From the NCBI GenBank assembly GCA_012519205.1, contig JAAYQR010000023.1, positions 1 to 64,000 of the forward strand: a DNA stretch of 64,000 nucleotides, in the 5' to 3' direction. The notes beneath the pieces were generated by a model, which was given only the letters and a program-made list of their open reading frames with translations, had not been told where the DNA came from and did no database searches. Of this stretch, positions 61,601-64,000 are shown piece by piece (positions within the stretch are counted from its first letter, which is position 1; each line of letters starts with the position of its first letter). This DNA is from Candidatus Epulonipiscium sp. (GTDB taxonomy: Bacteria; Bacillota; Clostridia; Lachnospirales; Defluviitaleaceae). A program made the translations under genes and the position numbers.

Positions 61601-62385
61601 CTTCTTCCTTGTAGATACGCTTCGTAGGCTGTTTTAATAGGGGTTGTAAAATGCCCATCTTCTATTTCTATATTTTCAATATTGGTTAAAAATGTACTAT
61701 GTCTACAGTGATCGGACCAGTAAGTGTCTAGAACCTTAATTTCTGTAATACTAGGGTCCCTGTTTTCTTCATTTTTGAAATATCCTTGGCAGAACACAAC
61801 ATCGTCAAAACTCATAGCAAGGCCTAGGTTATTTTTCATTTCTTTTAATCCTTCTTTAGAAAGATTTATAAATCCTTTTACAATTTCCACTTCCTGTGGA
61901 ATAGAAAATTCCATAATTAAAGTTTCAGGCTTTTCAAGGGAAGTTTCCCTTGAATCTACGGGATTTATACAATAATCTTTTATGGCGATGTATTGTTCAT
62001 TGTCAATATTTCCTTTTAATTTTATTACCTTAGCTACCTGAACAATAGGTTTTTCTTTTTGTGTTAATATTTGAATGCATTGTGCCATCGAATCGGCCCT
62101 TTGATCGTATTGACCCGGAAGGTATTCCATGGCAAATACTCTTTCCCCTTCATTTACAGGAATTTCTTCATCATAAACATCATCTATAGTGGGCTCCGAA
62201 AAAATTGTAGTTCTTGCCCTATTATAAGTTTCATCATCTATTCCTTCTATATAATATCGTTGAATAATTTGTACATTTTCTAATTCGTTTATAAGCAGGT
62301 TTTCTTTTAGATCCTTATACAAGGCTTTAGCTTCTACATCAAAACCAGGTTTTTTCTGAACAAAAACGCTCTTAACACCACTCAT
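58615..62385 (-). CDS. purL: Phosphoribosylformylglycinamidine synthase, single-chain form, with altered glutaminase site
   Basis: 1256 aa. Fourth step of purine synthesis: FGAR plus glutamine and ATP to FGAM. The synthetase core has FKNETHNHPTEIEPFGGA, and the C-terminal class I glutaminase begins at FIPVFPGTNCEYETQ. The oxyanion/nucleophile motif reads LGIGNGFQ where GxCNGFQ is expected: residue 1097 is Gly (GGT, complement of 59095-59097) in place of the catalytic Cys. H1227 and E1229 of the triad are present in GHSER. As written it could use ammonia but not glutamine. GGGGGTTAG precedes the ATG. Confidence 0.93.
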   Translation of the reverse strand: MSGVKSVFVQKKPGFDVEAKALYKDLKENLLINELENVQIIQRYYIEGIDDETYNRARTTIFSEPTIDDVYDEEIPVNEGERVFAMEYLPGQYDQRADSMAQCIQILTQKEKPIVQVAKVIKLKGNIDNEQYIAIKDYCINPVDSRETSLEKPETLIMEFSIPQEVEIVKGFINLSKEGLKEMKNNLGLAMSFDDVVFCQGYFKNEENRDPSITEIKVLDTYWSDHCRHSTFLTNIENIEIEDGHFTTPIKTAYEAYLQGRRFVYDKKDKNISLMDIALIGMKELRKLGKLEDLEVSGEINACSIIVNVDVNGKDEEWLVMFKNETHNHPTEIEPFGGASTCLGGAIRDPLSGRSYVYQAMRITGSGDPRTSVEDTLPGKLPQRKITIEAARGYSSYGNQIGLAAGHVAEIYDEGYIAKRMELGAVIAATPRKNVVRDVPKEGDLIILLGGRTGRDGCGGATGSSREHTEESLTSCGAEVQKGNPPTERNIQRLFRNPKVSTMIKRCNDFGAGGVSVAIGELADGLEIDLNAVPKKYEGLDGTELAISESQERMAVVVEKDNAKEFIALSEEENLEAVVVAKVTSENRLKIFWNNKAIVDISRDFLNTNGATQKTNVFVTKPEDNKNYFNTISTEVKEKLEDIKEAWMTNLRDLNVCSQKGLVERFDSTAGAGTVLMPFGGKYQLTPAESMVSKIPVLDGETKTGTIMSHGYNPKLSRWSPFHGGVYAIIEAVSKVVAAGGDYRSIRLTLQEYFERLGTDTAKWGKPFSALLGAYYVQKKLQIGAIGGKDSMSGTFEDLDVPPTLTAFAVSLVEVDNVISPEFKKENNAVVYIPLKRDEFELPDFEELDKTYSKITKLIKDKKIVSAHTVKIGGIAEAISKMSFGNNIGMIFTEEIGKEMLFAPNYGSIIVEMGKDDIKLLGDVEYKVLGTTMEDGSIKISNVKISIEEMLKEWTKPLESVFPTKIKEIKNKPINKIFIGKNTNKSHIKIAKPRVFIPVFPGTNCEYETQKTFEDAGAIGETFVFKNLTPAHIEKSIDRMVKSIDNSQIITIPGGASAGDEPEGSGKFIATVFRNPKIKEAVMNLLNNRDGLILGIGNGFQALIKLGLVPFGEIVDMNMDFPALTFNTIGRHVSCMATTKVTSVKSPWFSNIEVGDIHQIAVSHGEGRFVASDEIMDKLFANGQVATQYVDFRGEPTYDIAFNPNGSMNAIEGITSPDGRVLGKMGHSERMGENVSKNIPGEKDQKLFKSGVDYFA

Positions 62386-62413
62386 TTATCTAACCCCCAT
62401 GTTTTTATTTTTG

Positions 62414-62442
62414 TTTACAATCATATTTTAACATGATATTAT
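62414..62442 (+). promoter_or_regulatory. Promoter of the LysR-family gene
   Basis: TTTACA (62414-62419) and TATTAT (62437-62442) are 17 nt apart in the 107-nt spacer divergent from purL. Confidence 0.6.
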
Positions 62443-62492
62443 TAATAAATAAAATTAATAATTTTAATATGTTTTATTAGGAGGACTAATAA

Positions 62493-63377
62493 ATGGATGT
62501 AAATTTTGAACTTTATAAGGTTTTTTATTATGTAGCCTCTACCCTCAGTTTTTCTGAGGCAGCAAATAATCTTTTTATATCCCAATCAGCAGTAAGTCAG
62601 TCTATCAAAAACCTAGAAGAAAAACTAAATATACAATTGTTTTTTAGGAATACAAAACAGGTTAGGCTTACAAAAGATGGAGAAGTATTATTCCAACATA
62701 TAGAACAAGCATATAATCTAATCAAAAACGCCGAGCGAACCATCGATGAAATACATTCTTTAAGCAAAGGAGAAGTTCGTATAGGAGCCAGTGATACTAT
62801 TTGCAAATATTATCTTCTACCCTTTTTCAAAGAATTTCATAAGTTATATCCAGGGGTAAAAATCCATGTGACCAATGGTACTTCCCCTAAATGTGTGGAA
62901 CTTTTACAACAAGGGAGTGTAGATTTTATAATATCTAATATTCCTAATCATTATGTAGATGTCTCGATGATTATAAAAAAGGTGCAACCCATTCAGGATG
63001 TATTTATAGCAGGAATGCAATTTAATGAGTTGAAAAATAGGCAAGTTTCTCTAAAAGATTTAGAAAAATACCCATTCCTTATGCTAGAAAGTAAGACTAC
63101 AACTAGAGAGTTTTTCGATGATATGATAAAAGAAAAAAACATTAACATAATTCCCGAAATCGAGCTGGGGAGTATTGATCTTTTAGTTGAAATGTCAAAA
63201 ATCGGCCTTGGTCTTACTTTTGTATGGAAAAATTGCATTAAAGAACAATTAAAATCGAAGGAGGTCTTTATGGTTCATGTAAAGGAAAAAATACCTGTAC
63301 GTTATTTAGGCGTTATAACTCATAAACATATTCCCCTTTCAATTGGAGCCAAAAAGTTCATTGAACTCCTTTATTAA
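62493..63377 (+). CDS. LysR-family transcriptional regulator
   Basis: 294 aa. N-terminal winged helix (about 1-60, FSEAANNLFISQSAVSQSIKNLEEKL contains the recognition helix) and a two-lobed effector-binding domain (about 90-290, GEVRIGASDTICKYYLLPFF). The lobe-I sequence is reminiscent of CysL/CbbR-like proteins. AGGAGG lies 8 nt before the ATG. It is divergent from purL and precedes the nitronate monooxygenase/FabK-family gene; either may be a target. Confidence 0.9.
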   Translation: MDVNFELYKVFYYVASTLSFSEAANNLFISQSAVSQSIKNLEEKLNIQLFFRNTKQVRLTKDGEVLFQHIEQAYNLIKNAERTIDEIHSLSKGEVRIGASDTICKYYLLPFFKEFHKLYPGVKIHVTNGTSPKCVELLQQGSVDFIISNIPNHYVDVSMIIKKVQPIQDVFIAGMQFNELKNRQVSLKDLEKYPFLMLESKTTTREFFDDMIKEKNINIIPEIELGSIDLLVEMSKIGLGLTFVWKNCIKEQLKSKEVFMVHVKEKIPVRYLGVITHKHIPLSIGAKKFIELLY

Positions 63378-63391
63378 ATAACGCAATTTCA

Positions 63392-63420
63392 TTGACATAA
63401 TTTTATTTTTACTATATACT
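63392..63420 (+). promoter_or_regulatory. Promoter of the nitronate monooxygenase/FabK-family gene
   Basis: TTGACA (63392-63397) and TATACT (63415-63420) are 17 nt apart. The -10 is overlapped by the palindromic operator. Confidence 0.8.
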
Positions 63421-63436
63421 TTGACTGTCAAAGTAT
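63416..63436. promoter_or_regulatory. 21-bp palindromic operator (FabT-like)
   Basis: ATACTTTGAC and GTCAAAGTAT are perfect arms around a central T. The TTTGAC-N-GTCAAA core resembles sites of FabT, a MarR-family regulator of fatty acid synthesis genes in Firmicutes. A related half-site pair, ATTTG-ACATG-CAAAT, follows directly. It covers the -10 and start point, as expected for a repressor. Confidence 0.7.
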
Positions 63437-63468
63437 TTGACATGCAAATAAAATTAAGGAGTGATAAC

Positions 63469-64000
63469 ATGAAACTTCCTTCATTAAATATCGGCAATCT
63501 CATTGCAGAGATTCCTATTATCCAAGGTGGCATGGGAGTCGGGGTATCAAGATCCGGTTTAGCTTCCGCCGTTGCTAACGAGGGGTGCATCGGAATCATT
63601 TCCGGTGTTCAAATTGGTTTCAACGAGCCTGATTTTGAGACCAATAGCAATGCTGCTAATATAAGAGGTTTGCAAAAGGAGATAAAAAAGGCAAGGGAAC
63701 TAAGTCCAAAAGGAATTATAGGTGTAAATATATTAACAGCTATGAATAGTTATAAGGAATTAGTAATTACCGCAGTTAAAGAAAAAATAGACTTAATTAT
63801 ATGTGGTGCAGGCCTGCCTGTAGATCTTCCTGAACTAGTTAAAAATTCTGCTTCTAAAATTGTTCCTGTAGTTTCTTCCGGTAAGGCTGCATCTGTTATA
63901 ACTAAGCTTTGGGATAAAAGATATAAGTATCTTCCCGATGCCCTGATTGTAGAAGGGCCCGATGCTGGAGGGCATTTAGGGTTTTCCTTAGAGGAACTTA
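63469..64000 (+). CDS. Nitronate monooxygenase / enoyl-ACP reductase II (FabK) family protein, 5' part
   Basis: At least 177 aa, cut by the window edge. FMN-dependent TIM barrel with IPIIQGGMGVGVS at the N-terminus, GVNILTA, DLIICGAGLP and IVEGPDAGGHLG, the flavin phosphate-binding stretch. The family includes nitronate monooxygenase and FabK. The FabT-like operator in front hints at a role in lipid metabolism, but the sequence is not close enough to pneumococcal FabK to decide. AAGGAG lies 7 nt before the ATG. Confidence 0.88.
   Translation, partial: MKLPSLNIGNLIAEIPIIQGGMGVGVSRSGLASAVANEGCIGIISGVQIGFNEPDFETNSNAANIRGLQKEIKKARELSPKGIIGVNILTAMNSYKELVITAVKEKIDLIICGAGLPVDLPELVKNSASKIVPVVSSGKAASVITKLWDKRYKYLPDALIVEGPDAGGHLGFSLEEL

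Noticed and set aside
62386-62492. Purine riboswitch or PurBox upstream of purL
   Set aside because: The 107-nt spacer is too short and AT-rich, and shows no conserved purine aptamer core or clear PurBox pair.

Overview
The window is AT-rich bacterial chromosome from a low-GC Gram-positive organism, most likely a member of the Clostridia. Supporting signs are strong AGGAGG-type ribosome binding sites, frequent TTG and GTG starts, a tyrosine T-box, an FMN riboswitch, a Zur-regulated zinc importer, AsnA-type asparagine synthetase, SLH-domain surface protein, an ECF-type riboflavin S component and long-form HPF. I cannot name the genus from sequence alone. Genes are densely packed in short operons, most of them on the minus strand from 0 to 31 kb.

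Layout. 0-0.5 kb: 5' end of a 16S rRNA gene (minus strand) with its own promoter, and two tRNA-Ser genes. 0.5-7.2 kb: ispD, a PIN-TRAM membrane protein, tsaD, then an ECF sigma/anti-sigma/bactofilin-like membrane module and ribonuclease Z. 7.3-10.7 kb: zinc uptake operon znuACB with an operator, facing a Fur-family regulator, plus a small zinc-ribbon protein. 10.8-18.3 kb: Lon-like protease, tsaE-tsaB-rimI, riboswitch-controlled ribU, tex. 18.6-22.3 kb: ABC exporter and a tyrosine phenol-lyase-like enzyme under a tyrosine T-box. 22.4-26.6 kb: ACT regulator-hom-apgM-lysC (aspartate-family amino acids). 26.7-31.7 kb: secA-prfB(frameshift)-cheW and hpf. 31.9-38.9 kb: polar amino-acid ABC importer, a DnaA-box cluster in the divergent spacer, and a BusR-like regulator followed by an OpuC-type osmolyte importer. 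38.9-42.2 kb: topB interrupted by an in-frame amber codon, and a REP-type (Y1) transposase element. 42.2-53.3 kb: tkt, asnS, asnA, a split FAD/Rieske oxidoreductase, a broken amidase gene, nagAB, a ferredoxin-like protein, azlCD. 53.3-58.6 kb: SLH-glycosidase-like surface protein and a two-gene unit of a signal-less solute-binding-like protein with a GAF-GGDEF-HD-GYP enzyme. 58.6-64 kb: purL, a LysR regulator and the start of a nitronate monooxygenase/FabK-family gene behind a large palindromic operator.

Themes. Four lesions (in-frame TAG in topB; one-base homopolymer shifts in the FAD/Rieske gene, the amidase gene and azlC) cluster in 39-53 kb, and purL lacks the expected glutaminase cysteine at 59.1 kb. 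These are either real decay or base-calling problems and should be checked against reads first. The most attractive biological leads are the DnaA-box cluster at 34.4 kb, away from any dnaA gene in view; the tyrosine T-box on a tyrosine phenol-lyase-like enzyme with an altered cofactor site; and the cytosolic solute-binding-like protein translationally coupled to a dual c-di-GMP enzyme.
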